Shown here piece by piece: positions 36,309 to 45,330 of a DNA stretch of 64,000 bases. The stretch covers positions 37,469-101,468 of the forward strand of contig NZ_JADQBY010000005.1 in NCBI RefSeq assembly GCF_016278385.1, in the 5' to 3' direction. The stretch's first letter is position 1. Each line of letters starts with the position of its first letter. Both the position numbers and the translations under genes were made by a program. The DNA is from Methanolobus sp. Lineage in GTDB: Archaea; Halobacteriota; Methanosarcinia; Methanosarcinales; Methanosarcinaceae. Below the pieces are notes generated by a model. The model ran no database searches and was not told where the DNA came from. It saw only the letters and a list, made by a program, of their open reading frames with translations.

Positions 36309-36815
36309 ATGGTAAAGATATTTAAGAAACCAGGAGTGAAAAAAACTCTTCCGAAAGATGGCAAAGAGCAGCTTGCAGATGCAAGCCGAAGATTGGGTTT
36401 TGAAGTAGGTTATCATCGTCACTCTGAGATTGGATGGGTACAGGAAAAATTGACGCAGATATACAAGTTTGCCGATCAGTATGACCTTCGGGATTTTGTA
36501 AAAGAAAACTACAATAATGGTAAAGAGGAAGGTTCCAAAACAAAGGACAGGGATACAAAATCCGGTCTTTCCAGAGGAATAGCAACGGAGGAACCTGAAA
36601 AACCTTCAAACATACAGGTTGAAATAATCAAAAATGATTATCCTGTGCGTATTGGTTCTGGCTACAAAGAATTCAATAATGAACTTAGCGGTTCTTCAGG
36701 GATGATTCTTCAGCCTGGTCTGGTTAACCTGCCTGATAATATCGAGAGAACAAAGGCTATAGAAAGACCCGCTTTTCTTGATGGTGCCAAACATTTGACA
36801 CCAAAAAAGAAATAA
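36309..36815 (+). CDS. Hypothetical protein, partner of the KaiC-like ATPase
   Basis: 168 residues with no recognised domain. The N-terminus is basic (MVKIFKKPGVKKTLPKDG), followed by a predicted helical block ASRRLGFEVGYHRHSEIGWV, a hydrophilic probably disordered linker (about 75-105), and a C-terminal part with NDYPVRIGSGYKEFNNEL. The gene begins 12 bases after the ATPase stop, so it is most likely co-translated. The frame opens at TTG 36300, but the ATG at 36309 is the likelier start. Confidence 0.6.
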   Translation: MVKIFKKPGVKKTLPKDGKEQLADASRRLGFEVGYHRHSEIGWVQEKLTQIYKFADQYDLRDFVKENYNNGKEEGSKTKDRDTKSGLSRGIATEEPEKPSNIQVEIIKNDYPVRIGSGYKEFNNELSGSSGMILQPGLVNLPDNIERTKAIERPAFLDGAKHLTPKKK

Positions 36816-36827
36816 TATTTTCAAAAA

Positions 36828-37865
36828 TTATTGTTCATAACCAAAAGCAATGAATCGTTGCTTTTCGTCAAGATTTGTCAGGATAAACCTGTCATTTTTA
36901 CTGTAGGCTACTTCCTTTGAGCCGGATAAGTTAATAGTGTATTCTTTTCCGGGTTTTGCTTTTTCGACCTTGTCTGCGCCTTCAATTATTTCTGTAACCT
37001 TTACAGGTGAGGACTGAAGCCCTACATAAAGGTGCAGCATATCATCGACATTAAACTCTTTTGCCAGCGGGGAAAGGGTGCATTTCAATGTAAAGTCCAT
37101 AGCAACTGTTTCTTCTTTAGAGAGTACAAACCCCCTCTCGATGTCCTTTGACTGGACACCTTTAAGGGCAAGTCCTACCCTAGCACCTGCAGGTGCAGAT
37201 TTAACATCTACATCATGCATTTGTATGGATCTTATTTCCAGTTCCTTTTTAGCAGGGTATGCAAGCATTTTATCCTTTGCATTTATGGTTCCCTGGGTAA
37301 CAACTCCAAGCACTACACATCCGATACCTGTTACGTTGAAAGACTGATCTATAAGAGTACGTGAAGGCAGTTTATCCAGTTCTCTTTGCTCTTTGTCGAC
37401 TCTGTCACCGACTGTGAATATGAGTTCTTTTAACTCTTCCATACCTTCAAAAGAAGTAGTGGATATTGACATGTATTCCCAGTTCTCAAGTGCGGTACCC
37501 ATTGTAATTTTCTTAAGCTTTGCCTGCAGTTCTTCCTGTGCAATAGCATAGGATGCATCGGATTTTGTGAGGACAACGATTCCTTGCTTGTATTGCATCA
37601 GATCAAGTGCAATTATACACTCAGCAGCCAATGGGTCAAGTCCTGTTGGAGGTATGCATAAAAGAGCAACGTCGGATAAGTTAAGTGCTGTAACCAGTGA
37701 CTTTACAGATACCGGATAACCGATAGCATCGATTGTTGTGAGTATCCTGTCATTTTTGGCATAGTCATACATTGTTATATCAGTGACATTACCTTTCTTT
37801 CCGAGTTTTCCGGCAAGTGTAGTCTTGCCGCTTTTCTCACTTCCGATGATTGTAATTTTTGTCAT
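36828..37865 (-). CDS. SelB-like translation GTPase (SelBL family)
   Basis: 345 residues. An EF-Tu-type G domain with a P-loop GSEKSGKTT, G3-like IDAIGYP and G4 LTKSDA, followed by EF-Tu domain 2 and 3-like barrels (QSFNVTGIGCVVLGVVTQG). The loops are degenerate relative to true SelB, and the C-terminal winged-helix mRNA-binding domain is missing. It matches the SelB-like family found in archaea that lack selenocysteine, whose role is unresolved. It ends the CBS-CBS-RNA ligase run, 53 bases after the ligase stop. Confidence 0.8.
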   Translation of the reverse strand: MTKITIIGSEKSGKTTLAGKLGKKGNVTDITMYDYAKNDRILTTIDAIGYPVSVKSLVTALNLSDVALLCIPPTGLDPLAAECIIALDLMQYKQGIVVLTKSDASYAIAQEELQAKLKKITMGTALENWEYMSISTTSFEGMEELKELIFTVGDRVDKEQRELDKLPSRTLIDQSFNVTGIGCVVLGVVTQGTINAKDKMLAYPAKKELEIRSIQMHDVDVKSAPAGARVGLALKGVQSKDIERGFVLSKEETVAMDFTLKCTLSPLAKEFNVDDMLHLYVGLQSSPVKVTEIIEGADKVEKAKPGKEYTINLSGSKEVAYSKNDRFILTNLDEKQRFIAFGYEQ

Positions 37866-37918
37866 ATGGGCACCCTTTGTGTGGTTTACGAATTAATCTA
37901 TTAAGATATATGTCTTTT

Positions 37919-39088
37919 TCATGACCACAACTGTCCTTCTAACATTGCAAGTGTCTTATCGTTTGTGCTTTTGTTCATCTTTTTGATACTGACTACATAT
38001 TCATCGCCAATTTTCTCAGGTGTTTCAAACACCACATAAAGTCCCAGTCTTTCAAGGTATGATTTGAATTTATAGACTACATTCCTGTCTCGTACTCTTA
38101 TCTGAAAATCATCGGAGATCCGTTCCCCGGTTTCTACCTGTGCGATGGTTTTTTTCATTGGGAGAAGAATGCTTTCTCCTAGTCTCAGACATCTCTGTTG
38201 GAATTCTTCTTCACTCTCATTCCATTCATAAGACTGGAATCCTTCACGTATAACCCTGGAAAAGAGATAATCTCTTCCAGCTTCATTGTAGAACTTAAAT
38301 GCCTGGCGTAGATCGGCACAATTACTTTCAGACGCTGTGTATTTCACTGGTTGCAATACCATCTCCGGATCTTTTATTACAACACCTTCGCGTCCTTTTT
38401 TTCCAAGCTCTTTTATTATTCCTTTTACCTTCTCTGCAGCTTCATTAATGTTAAATTCTCCAAAAAGTCTCACCTGTCTAAAACCATATTCTTCTGCAAT
38501 CTCCTTTTTTTTGTATACTGGCAGGGCTTCCCCTGTATTCTTATATCTAATGTCAAAAACAAAGAATTCCAGTGACGCTATGTCATAGACATATTTTTGC
38601 ACATAAGGGTTGTCAGGTCCAACCATTTCTCCATAAAGAATAAGTTCAGGATTTTCTTTGAAGAAATCCATTTCAAGTAAATTCTGTATCCACTCAGTTG
38701 AATAAGGACAGACATGACCGCTGCGGGTAAAAGCAATGAGTTTTCCATTGTATTCAATGACACGGACGTTGTATCCGTTCATTTTTTCCTCAACGACCAC
38801 AGAGTTGATCTTGCTAAAACTGTTCTTTATAGAAGGTTCAAGAAGCATTGCTCTCTTAATCTTTGGAAAACCTCGTACAAGTTCAAAAGAGCCATGATGG
38901 TCTATGAGCACGGTCCCATCTTCAAGATGCGGAGCATGTCCTTCAAACCTATATATATTGTAGTATTCGTCCCAGTTTCGTTTCAGACTCCTTTTCTCGA
39001 TGAGATCTTCAAGTCTGGAAGGCGGAAGTTCTAGGAATTCTGCCGCCTTCTCAATATCAATTTCTATTTCAGGATAGAATTTCATCAC
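37919..39088 (-). CDS. ATP-dependent RNA ligase, Rnl3 (archaeal Pab1020) type
   Basis: 389 residues, normal for the family. The nucleotidyl-transferase motif I has the lysine in EEKMNGYNVR (K102), which becomes adenylated. Downstream are the RVFDIRYK-like motif III region (FFVFDIRYK), motif IV REGVVIKDPE and motif V QPVKYTAS. Archaeal Rnl3 enzymes circularise or seal RNAs with 5'-phosphate and 3'-hydroxyl ends. It lies 15 bases downstream of a CBS protein and 53 bases upstream of the SelB-like gene, on one strand, so co-expression is likely. Confidence 0.88.
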   Translation of the reverse strand: MMKFYPEIEIDIEKAAEFLELPPSRLEDLIEKRSLKRNWDEYYNIYRFEGHAPHLEDGTVLIDHHGSFELVRGFPKIKRAMLLEPSIKNSFSKINSVVVEEKMNGYNVRVIEYNGKLIAFTRSGHVCPYSTEWIQNLLEMDFFKENPELILYGEMVGPDNPYVQKYVYDIASLEFFVFDIRYKNTGEALPVYKKKEIAEEYGFRQVRLFGEFNINEAAEKVKGIIKELGKKGREGVVIKDPEMVLQPVKYTASESNCADLRQAFKFYNEAGRDYLFSRVIREGFQSYEWNESEEEFQQRCLRLGESILLPMKKTIAQVETGERISDDFQIRVRDRNVVYKFKSYLERLGLYVVFETPEKIGDEYVVSIKKMNKSTNDKTLAMLEGQLWS

Positions 39089-39103
39089 CAGACACCTGGT
39101 TCT

Positions 39104-39880
39104 TTACTCTATCATCCCACCAATAATGCTTCTTCTTGTTATCAGTCCTACCATCTGTCCTTCAAGGTTGACAACTGGGAGCCCTCCAAGATTCTCTTCA
39201 AGCATTATCTTAGCTGCATCGGTTGTCGGGGTATTTGTGTAGACAGTCTTTACACTCATCTTTATAATGTCTTCGACAATGAGGTTCTTTATACGAGCCT
39301 CCTGTTTACCGCCTTCTACAAGGTCACGGAAGGATCGCATAGCTTTTACAATGTCCTTCTCTGTTACCATTCCAACAAGCTTGTCACCTTCAATGATTGG
39401 AATTCTTCCAATGTTGTTATCAAGCATTATTCTTCTGACATGGCTTACACGGTCTGCCGGACTGGCTACAATAGGATCTCTTTGCATTATCTCTCCGGCA
39501 TACCCTTTGAAAACATTGTTCTCAAGTATCTCATTTGGAGTAACCCACCCAAGTATCTTGTCGTTATCCATGACAACGATCACTCCTCCGTTCTTTACCA
39601 TCAGTGTGATGGCATCGGTCACTTTCGTATCCGGGAGTACTTTTATGAAATTATCTGATATTGCTGTTGCCACGTGCAGAGAAGAAGCTGGCTTGCTTCC
39701 CTTTTTACGCGTTCCGAGTTCCCTTGTGAGGTTTCTCATAGTGAGTACGCCAAGTACTTTATCATCATGTTTTACCAGAAGACGCCTCGTTCCCTTTTTC
39801 TCCATTACATCAAGTGCATGGGAAATGGTATCTGATTTATCTACTACCAGTGGTTCTGCCATTATATCCTTTACTTCCAT
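39104..39880 (-). CDS. Four-CBS-domain protein (downstream copy)
   Basis: 258 residues composed almost entirely of four CBS motifs, i.e. two Bateman modules: [55 protein letters not shown] and [20 protein letters not shown]. Bateman modules bind adenine nucleotides or SAM. The ATG at 39880 is chosen because AGAGG is 7 bases before it; the frame itself opens at 40000 inside the upstream gene. It precedes RNA ligase by 15 bases and follows another four-CBS protein by 43. Confidence 0.85.
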   Translation of the reverse strand: MEVKDIMAEPLVVDKSDTISHALDVMEKKGTRRLLVKHDDKVLGVLTMRNLTRELGTRKKGSKPASSLHVATAISDNFIKVLPDTKVTDAITLMVKNGGVIVVMDNDKILGWVTPNEILENNVFKGYAGEIMQRDPIVASPADRVSHVRRIMLDNNIGRIPIIEGDKLVGMVTEKDIVKAMRSFRDLVEGGKQEARIKNLIVEDIIKMSVKTVYTNTPTTDAAKIMLEENLGGLPVVNLEGQMVGLITRRSIIGGMIE

Positions 39881-39923
39881 TGTCATTCCTCTGATCATTG
39901 TTTTAATTTCTGGTTTTTGATGC

Positions 39924-40763
39924 TTACTGTACTGCTTTAAGTATGTCTCTCCTGCTAATGAGACCCACGATCTTCCCGTCATTGACAACTGGCAGGGCAA
40001 TCGTGTGTTCTGCTATCATCATTTTTGCTGCATAGACTACTCTGTTCTTGATATCTACGGATGGTGGAAGTTCTGACATAATATCTTCGGCAACAAGGGG
40101 AACTTCTTTTACGTAACGATATTCTTTTTGACCGGCAGGGCTTGAACGCCGGGTCATTTTTATGCTCTTTGATGGAAGGTTTCCTTCGTTGTCAGCCATG
40201 ATGTTGAATGCCACACTGCTTGTTGTGATTATTCCGACAGCTTCATCTGTATCATCTGTGACGATTACACGGTTTGTCTTATTCTCTTCCATTTCATGGA
40301 TCACATGATTAATGGTGTGGTGTCTGTGAACAAAGACAAGATCTTCTGTCATCACATCTGAAATTTTAGTTTTCAGATCCTGCTCCGAGAAGTATCTCAT
40401 AATATCAGTTCCGGTTACTATACCTACAACTTCTCTGTTCACCACAGCAAGTGCATTTATACCATTCTCTATCATTAGATTGCTTGCCTGGAGTATTGAA
40501 GCACCGGGATATATTGTAATAGGGTTTTCATGCATTACCATGCTTACCGGAATCTTATCGATTGGTCTCCTTCTCCACATGGGTTCAGCTTGTGCAAGCC
40601 GTTTTCCAATATCTGTCTTTGTGACAATACCAATCATTTCTTCATTTTCAGCGACCACAATGGTGCTGATCTTATGCTTGAGCATAAGTTTTCTTGCATG
40701 CGCTACGGTTTCTTCCGGTGCTATGGTAAAGACCGGTGAACTCATAATGTCCTTCACATTCAT
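39924..40763 (-). CDS. Four-CBS-domain protein (upstream copy)
   Basis: 279 residues with four CBS motifs: [60 protein letters not shown] and [21 protein letters not shown] basic insert ([20 protein letters not shown]) separates the third and fourth. GGAGGA about 5 bases before the ATG is a strong ribosome binding site. It is the first gene of the CBS-CBS-ligase-SelBL unit. No enzymatic domain is attached, so it should act as an adenylate-sensing regulatory subunit of a partner not identified here. Confidence 0.85.
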   Translation of the reverse strand: MNVKDIMSSPVFTIAPEETVAHARKLMLKHKISTIVVAENEEMIGIVTKTDIGKRLAQAEPMWRRRPIDKIPVSMVMHENPITIYPGASILQASNLMIENGINALAVVNREVVGIVTGTDIMRYFSEQDLKTKISDVMTEDLVFVHRHHTINHVIHEMEENKTNRVIVTDDTDEAVGIITTSSVAFNIMADNEGNLPSKSIKMTRRSSPAGQKEYRYVKEVPLVAEDIMSELPPSVDIKNRVVYAAKMMIAEHTIALPVVNDGKIVGLISRRDILKAVQ

Positions 40764-40969
40764 GTTGTTCCTCCTTCTAGAAGCCCTGAATTTTATTTAC
40801 ACAAGGCTTGCAGGATATTTTTATCTGTTATCCACCAAAGAGTTCATCATCGCTCAATTACAGCAAATCGATGTACTCTTTTTTATTTCTATACTCGTCT
40901 ACGGGCCTGTTTATGTATTTTTGGAAAACATGTCCCTGTCGTTTTTATGAAAACCATACAAGTGGCAGT

Positions 40970-41242
40970 TTATGCTGTACTCGGGTTTTCGTTTCCACCT
41001 CCTGATAAATTAGTAGTGTCAACTGATGTGACCGTGTTTTCAAGTTGTATTTCTTTGGTATCTGCAAGATGTAGTGCTCCATATGCAAAGCGTGCCATGA
41101 TTTTCATGTGGTAGTCGTTTGATTCGTTCATAGTTACCACTGAAGTATTTGTATTATGGAGTCTTTTATCCGGAGTTCTGTCATTTTGTTTTCCAGTTCA
41201 ATGACCTGATTTTTCATTTTCAATTAAACCACTACAATCCAT
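40970..41242 (-). pseudogene. Short coiled-coil gene in three frames (decayed or indel-bearing)
   Basis: Three overlapping minus-strand pieces read as one protein: an ATG at 41242 giving MDCSGLIENEK, then 41217-41134 (NQVIELENKMTELRIKDSII, coiled-coil) and 41131-40970 (NESNDYHMKIMARFAYGALH and a C-terminal SGGGNENPSTA). Two one-base changes would join them, one of them at a five-A run. Alternatively, the last two are separate tiny genes of 27 and 53 residues. Family unknown. Confidence 0.3.
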
Positions 41243-41551
41243 AACATCACAAAATAAATGGATAAACAACACTATAATATCCATAAGTTTGTGAACGGCA
41301 TTTCAGTCTCATGGTAAATCAATCCTTACATGTAAGCACTTAATCGCGCTCTCAAAATGCAGATAATATACAATGCCTGTCTGCAGTAACAGTTGATCCA
41401 GCAAACACAAAGTGCCAAGTTCTAATCACTTTCCCCGGCTTAAATTCAGGTGTTGCTTTGAAAGTCGATACATTTCTTTTTTTAAGATATATCGGGACAG
41501 ACATTTATTTCACCAACTTGAAGTGTTCTTTATAGCTGACCAGTCAAAAAA
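41243..41551. other. Intergenic region, no gene seen
   Basis: 309 bases with no start-bearing frame worth calling. The 16-bp TATATAT-like AT content is low and no hairpin with a T tract is evident. Confidence 0.4.
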
Positions 41552-42160
41552 CTAGTCATAATAACCTTCTTCCTCTTTACAATCTTCACATAGCATCAAT
41601 CCATTAACATCCATCAGGTTGTCAACAAGAGTTCCGCAACGCTGGCATATACCACGTTCAAACTCCGGTTCCTTATGAATATTGTTTTCATGATGTAGTT
41701 CAATGAGTCCTTCCAGGATAGTTGTAAGACCTGGGGCGATAGCTATAATATCCCTATCAGTTATCATCCCTTCAATAACATCGCCTTCCATTACAGCAAG
41801 CCTGCGAATGTTGGATTTGACCATCATTTCTGCAGCTTCGATTATATTTGTCGAAGATTTTGTTGCTATAATAGGGGATGACATTATATCTTTGGCTGTC
41901 ATTTCAGAAGGCAGTACATTCTTAGCAACGGTCTTGGTAATAATATCATGTTCAGTTATGATGCCAATGATATCACCGTCTTCTGTGACGATGATACTGC
42001 CTGTATCACTTTCTACCATCTTCCTTGCAACTGCAAGAACACTGGCAGTGACATCAATGTCAAAAAGATCTTTTGACATTATTTCCCTGACCAACATTTC
42101 ATTCTGTATCTCTAGAATGGAAGTATCGGTTTCCATATCGTTCTGAACACTCAAGACCAC
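41552..42160 (-). CDS. CBS-pair protein with C-terminal zinc ribbon
   Basis: 202 residues: two CBS motifs (VREIMSKDLFDIDVTASVLA and AKDIMSSPIIATKSSTNIIE) form one Bateman module, followed by a helical linker and a zinc ribbon CQRCGTLVDNL...CEDCKE. CBS plus zinc ribbon proteins are typical of methanogens; role unknown, probably nucleotide-sensing regulators. The GTG at 42160 is supported by GAGGT 7 bases upstream; an ATG occurs eight codons later. Not in an operon with neighbours. Confidence 0.85.
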   Translation of the reverse strand: MVLSVQNDMETDTSILEIQNEMLVREIMSKDLFDIDVTASVLAVARKMVESDTGSIIVTEDGDIIGIITEHDIITKTVAKNVLPSEMTAKDIMSSPIIATKSSTNIIEAAEMMVKSNIRRLAVMEGDVIEGMITDRDIIAIAPGLTTILEGLIELHHENNIHKEPEFERGICQRCGTLVDNLMDVNGLMLCEDCKEEEGYYD

Positions 42161-42379
42161 TAGATTTACCTCGAATCAAAGGAAGCTATTACCTATATAG
42201 TCCACTAGTTAAAATGTTACTTTTATTGTATATATAGGTGTTCGTGGATTTTGTGATTCGGGTTACTTTTAGAAATTACACGCTACATGATGCTTATTTT
42301 TGAAATAAGAAAGAGAATCCGGAATTGTTATAAATACGTATATATAAAAATCCCGGATTGAATTTTAAAATAATAGTCT

Positions 42380-43507
42380 TTAATGAATCACTATTCTTGT
42401 CCGATTACCTGCACTGAGTTCAATTTCGTCATTGAAACCGGATTTAGAAAAAGCATCCATGATTTCTACAGCCATATCAATGTCAAGCTGGTCTACAAGA
42501 AGGGCATGATCTCCCCATAATGCAATACGTATTCTTCCAGTATCGTCTGAGACATATATATTTGAAACCATATTCACAGTGCCGTCATCACGGTTAAATT
42601 CTCTTATTTCTCCAAGCCCTGATACTTGTCCTGATATTGAGTATGATTCACCTGGTATGATGTCAGCAATAGATGTGAAATCTTCCTTGAACTCGATTTT
42701 TTCTTCTATTTTCTTGATAACACTGCGGTTTCCAACCTGCATTTCCACCTGTTGGTTGAAGTTATTCTCCCTGGCATATCCATTGATTATTTCTACGGAA
42801 TCATCGATTTCCAGTTCTTTTGTAAGGTCTGCCATTTCATCCCAGAGTGTTACCCTTATTTTGCCGGTTTCATCTCCAATCTGAATGTTTGCAACTTTTC
42901 CTGTTCCTCCGTCCTTCTTATTGAATGTCCTTATATCGGATATATCAATAATTCTGGCACGAATGTTAATATCGCCCATTCCGTTCTGAATATCTTTTAT
43001 CTGTTTAGAATCGATATGAGCTTCGACTTTTTCATCAGTTTCACAGAAAACACCATTGTTGCCTATATTAACTTCGACACCGGAATATCCTTCCTTGACA
43101 TATCCGGCGATTTGGTAATTCTGACCGATCTCAATTTCTCCTGTTTTCACAAGGTCCGCTCTGTCGTCCCACAGTGTCAGGCGTATTGATCCGGTTTCAT
43201 CTGCAACAACAACATTTGCAACTCTTCCAATAGTTCCGTCATTGCGGTTAAATTCCTTTGCAGGGAATGCAGACATAATCTTTGCAATGAACTTGACATT
43301 ACCACTGTTTGGGGTAATGCTAGATACTTTCTGTAATTGGCTTTCTCCGGTATCACTGACTCCAAGGTCATGGGCCACAAGCATTGCGGCAGTTCTGGTA
43401 TCGCAGAGTCCGCTCATTTGTTCCACTTTTTCTTCAACCTTGCGTGTAAAATCATCTTTGCTGATGACACCGCCAAGTTTTTCGTATACTTCGTTGATTT
43501 CATCCAT
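42380..43507 (-). CDS. Replication factor A-like protein with three OB folds
   Basis: 375 residues. Single-stranded DNA-binding RPA of the Methanosarcina type. A helical N-terminus (1-65) is followed by three clearly related OB folds near 65-165, 170-270 and 275-375, each with the motif E/D-T-G-x-I-R-(L/V/I): VVVADETGSIRLTLWDDRAD, IQIGDETGKIRVTLWDEMAD and IYVSDDTGRIRIALWGDHAL. No zinc finger is present, unlike two of the Methanosarcina RPAs. Role: protects ssDNA in replication and repair. Start ATG at 43507. Confidence 0.88.
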   Translation of the reverse strand: MDEINEVYEKLGGVISKDDFTRKVEEKVEQMSGLCDTRTAAMLVAHDLGVSDTGESQLQKVSSITPNSGNVKFIAKIMSAFPAKEFNRNDGTIGRVANVVVADETGSIRLTLWDDRADLVKTGEIEIGQNYQIAGYVKEGYSGVEVNIGNNGVFCETDEKVEAHIDSKQIKDIQNGMGDINIRARIIDISDIRTFNKKDGGTGKVANIQIGDETGKIRVTLWDEMADLTKELEIDDSVEIINGYARENNFNQQVEMQVGNRSVIKKIEEKIEFKEDFTSIADIIPGESYSISGQVSGLGEIREFNRDDGTVNMVSNIYVSDDTGRIRIALWGDHALLVDQLDIDMAVEIMDAFSKSGFNDEIELSAGNRTRIVIH

Positions 43508-43704
43508 AATAATACCCTGAAAACTGAATTAAATATCCTGAATATTCATCTATCTACCTTTCACGTAGTCTAGTATTCTCTTAGATAATTAATCTAACGA
43601 AAAGATTATAAAAATCCTCTGATTTTCATCTTTTAAGAATTATGTTCTATTTATTGCGTCATTTTGATAAGATATATTAATTATGAGATGTATTTGCAGA
43701 TATC

Positions 43705-44331
43705 ATGATCCGTAAATGTAAAGAGCATGGCTATTTCAGGGGAGAAAGCTGCCCTGATTGTGGAGAAGAAGGACGTTACGTGCTGGATGATGATCGGGAG
43801 GAACGTCTTGGAAGGTTCGTTTCCGGTGCATTGAGGCACTTCCCTGATGATGTGGGCATTGAGATGGATCAGCAGGGATGGGTGGATTTGAACCAGCTCT
43901 GCGAAGTCATGAAAAGGCGTTATAAATGGGGTACAATGGAACGTCTGGTATCCCTTGTCGAATCTGACAGGAAAGGGCGCTATGAAATAGATGATGGTTT
44001 CATCAGGGCAAGATATGGTCATTCAGTAGATGTGGATCTCATATCGGACTATCCTGAAAATGAGCTATCCTATCTGTACTATGGAGTCAGCCAGGAAGAA
44101 GCGGATATGTTGCTTGATAATGGTATCTTCCCCATCAGGCAATGTTACGTACACCTAAGCACTTCATTTGAAAAGGCAAAGGAAGCAGCTTCTGTTCATA
44201 CGGATAATCCAGTAATAATCGAGATAGACGCAAGTGCTGCTCAACAGGATGGTGTGGATATCGTTACTGTAAATAATGATATTGTCCTTGCAAGAGGCAT
44301 TCCGCCGGAGTATCTCACTATTGTGGAATAA
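43705..44331 (+). CDS. kptA: RNA 2'-phosphotransferase (Tpt1/KptA)
   Basis: 208 residues. Transfers an internal 2'-phosphate on RNA to NAD+. The N-terminus has an added zinc ribbon CKEHGYFRGESCPDCG not found in yeast Tpt1. Family motifs follow: SGALRHFPDDVGIEMDQQGW with the Arg-His of the active site, FIRARYGHSV, and YVHLSTSFEKAKEA. The usual substrate in eukaryotes is tRNA splice junctions; archaeal tRNA splicing uses RtcB and leaves no 2'-phosphate, so the archaeal role is unsettled. Converges tail-to-tail on rtcA with a 3-base gap. Confidence 0.92.
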   Translation: MIRKCKEHGYFRGESCPDCGEEGRYVLDDDREERLGRFVSGALRHFPDDVGIEMDQQGWVDLNQLCEVMKRRYKWGTMERLVSLVESDRKGRYEIDDGFIRARYGHSVDVDLISDYPENELSYLYYGVSQEEADMLLDNGIFPIRQCYVHLSTSFEKAKEAASVHTDNPVIIEIDASAAQQDGVDIVTVNNDIVLARGIPPEYLTIVE

Positions 44332-44334
44332 TTA

Positions 44335-45330
44335 TCATTCCACACTTATCTCATAAAGCCCATTTATTTTATTGATGCTAAACTGAACATCAAGTATCTG
44401 TCCTGTTACATGAATATTCGTCAGACAGTGCTGAGTAAGTTCTCTGGTTGTGAATGACCCTTTTCCTGCAAGTCCCATGTATGGTATCAGCTGGTCTGAC
44501 AGGTGAATGTCAACAGATCCCTGAGATTGTAATTCATCAAGCAGTACCCGGGCAGCTTTGCTTCCAACATTTTCAGCAGGAAATCCTCTTTTTCCAATAC
44601 TTGTAGAGCCAATAAGGTCAGACCAGAGTGTGATTCCACTTCCAGTGGAAAAGAAATTTTTATTTTCAATATCTATATGTGCTTTGATTTCATTTTCTTC
44701 CAGAAAGGTAATCGCAGAGTCAGCCTGTTGTTTTGCGACATGTTCCGGCAGGTTTGAACAATGTGATATTCCTGATATACCGCTTTTCCCAGTTTTAAAA
44801 TCGAATCCCTTTAAGATAGAAGGTTCTATCTCAATTTCTACGATTCCTCCTCCCTTTGGATAATAACCACGTTCAATAAGTCTTATGTTTGCTTTGTACC
44901 CCATTTTAGAGAGAGCTTCCAAGGTCACATTTCTCATGTAGTCTATGGAGGGTGACCAGGCAATATCAGTTCCTCCGGTGATCCTCAGTTTGGTCTTCTC
45001 TAAAGAAAAGGCGGCAATCGGCATGATGGTCTGCATCAGAAGTGGAATACTTCCTGCAGTGCCTATAATAATATTTAGATCAATCCCCCATATTTCCAAT
45101 GGAGAATAGTGAATCTCGGTGGACCCCGGATAAAGTCCCTTTACATCGGCATGACAGATCATGGAAGCTGTTTCTATAGATTTAAGGTGCTGGGGCTTAA
45201 GTCCTTCCTTTGGACGGTTGCGACGTATGTTTTTAATCATAACATCTTCCCTGATGATTGATGAGAGAGCAACAGCTGTTCTGAGTATTTGTCCCCCGCC
45301 TTCTCCATATGACCCGTCTATTTCTATCAT
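44335..45330 (-). CDS. rtcA: RNA 3'-terminal phosphate cyclase
   Basis: 331 residues. Converts RNA 3'-phosphate to a 2',3'-cyclic phosphate with ATP. N-terminal IDGSYGEGGGQILRTAVALS and NRPKEGLKPQHLKSIE are family signatures, and the C-terminal catalytic histidine is in VDIHLSDQLIPYMGLAG. Its ATG overlaps the stop of the upstream flavoprotein gene by 4 bases, so these are made together; it converges on kptA. Confidence 0.95.
   Translation of the reverse strand: MIEIDGSYGEGGGQILRTAVALSSIIREDVMIKNIRRNRPKEGLKPQHLKSIETASMICHADVKGLYPGSTEIHYSPLEIWGIDLNIIIGTAGSIPLLMQTIMPIAAFSLEKTKLRITGGTDIAWSPSIDYMRNVTLEALSKMGYKANIRLIERGYYPKGGGIVEIEIEPSILKGFDFKTGKSGISGISHCSNLPEHVAKQQADSAITFLEENEIKAHIDIENKNFFSTGSGITLWSDLIGSTSIGKRGFPAENVGSKAARVLLDELQSQGSVDIHLSDQLIPYMGLAGKGSFTTRELTQHCLTNIHVTGQILDVQFSINKINGLYEISVE

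Noticed and set aside
41395..41540. Open plus-strand frame containing PGLNSGVALKVD
   Set aside because: No start codon or ribosome binding site; length is compatible with chance.
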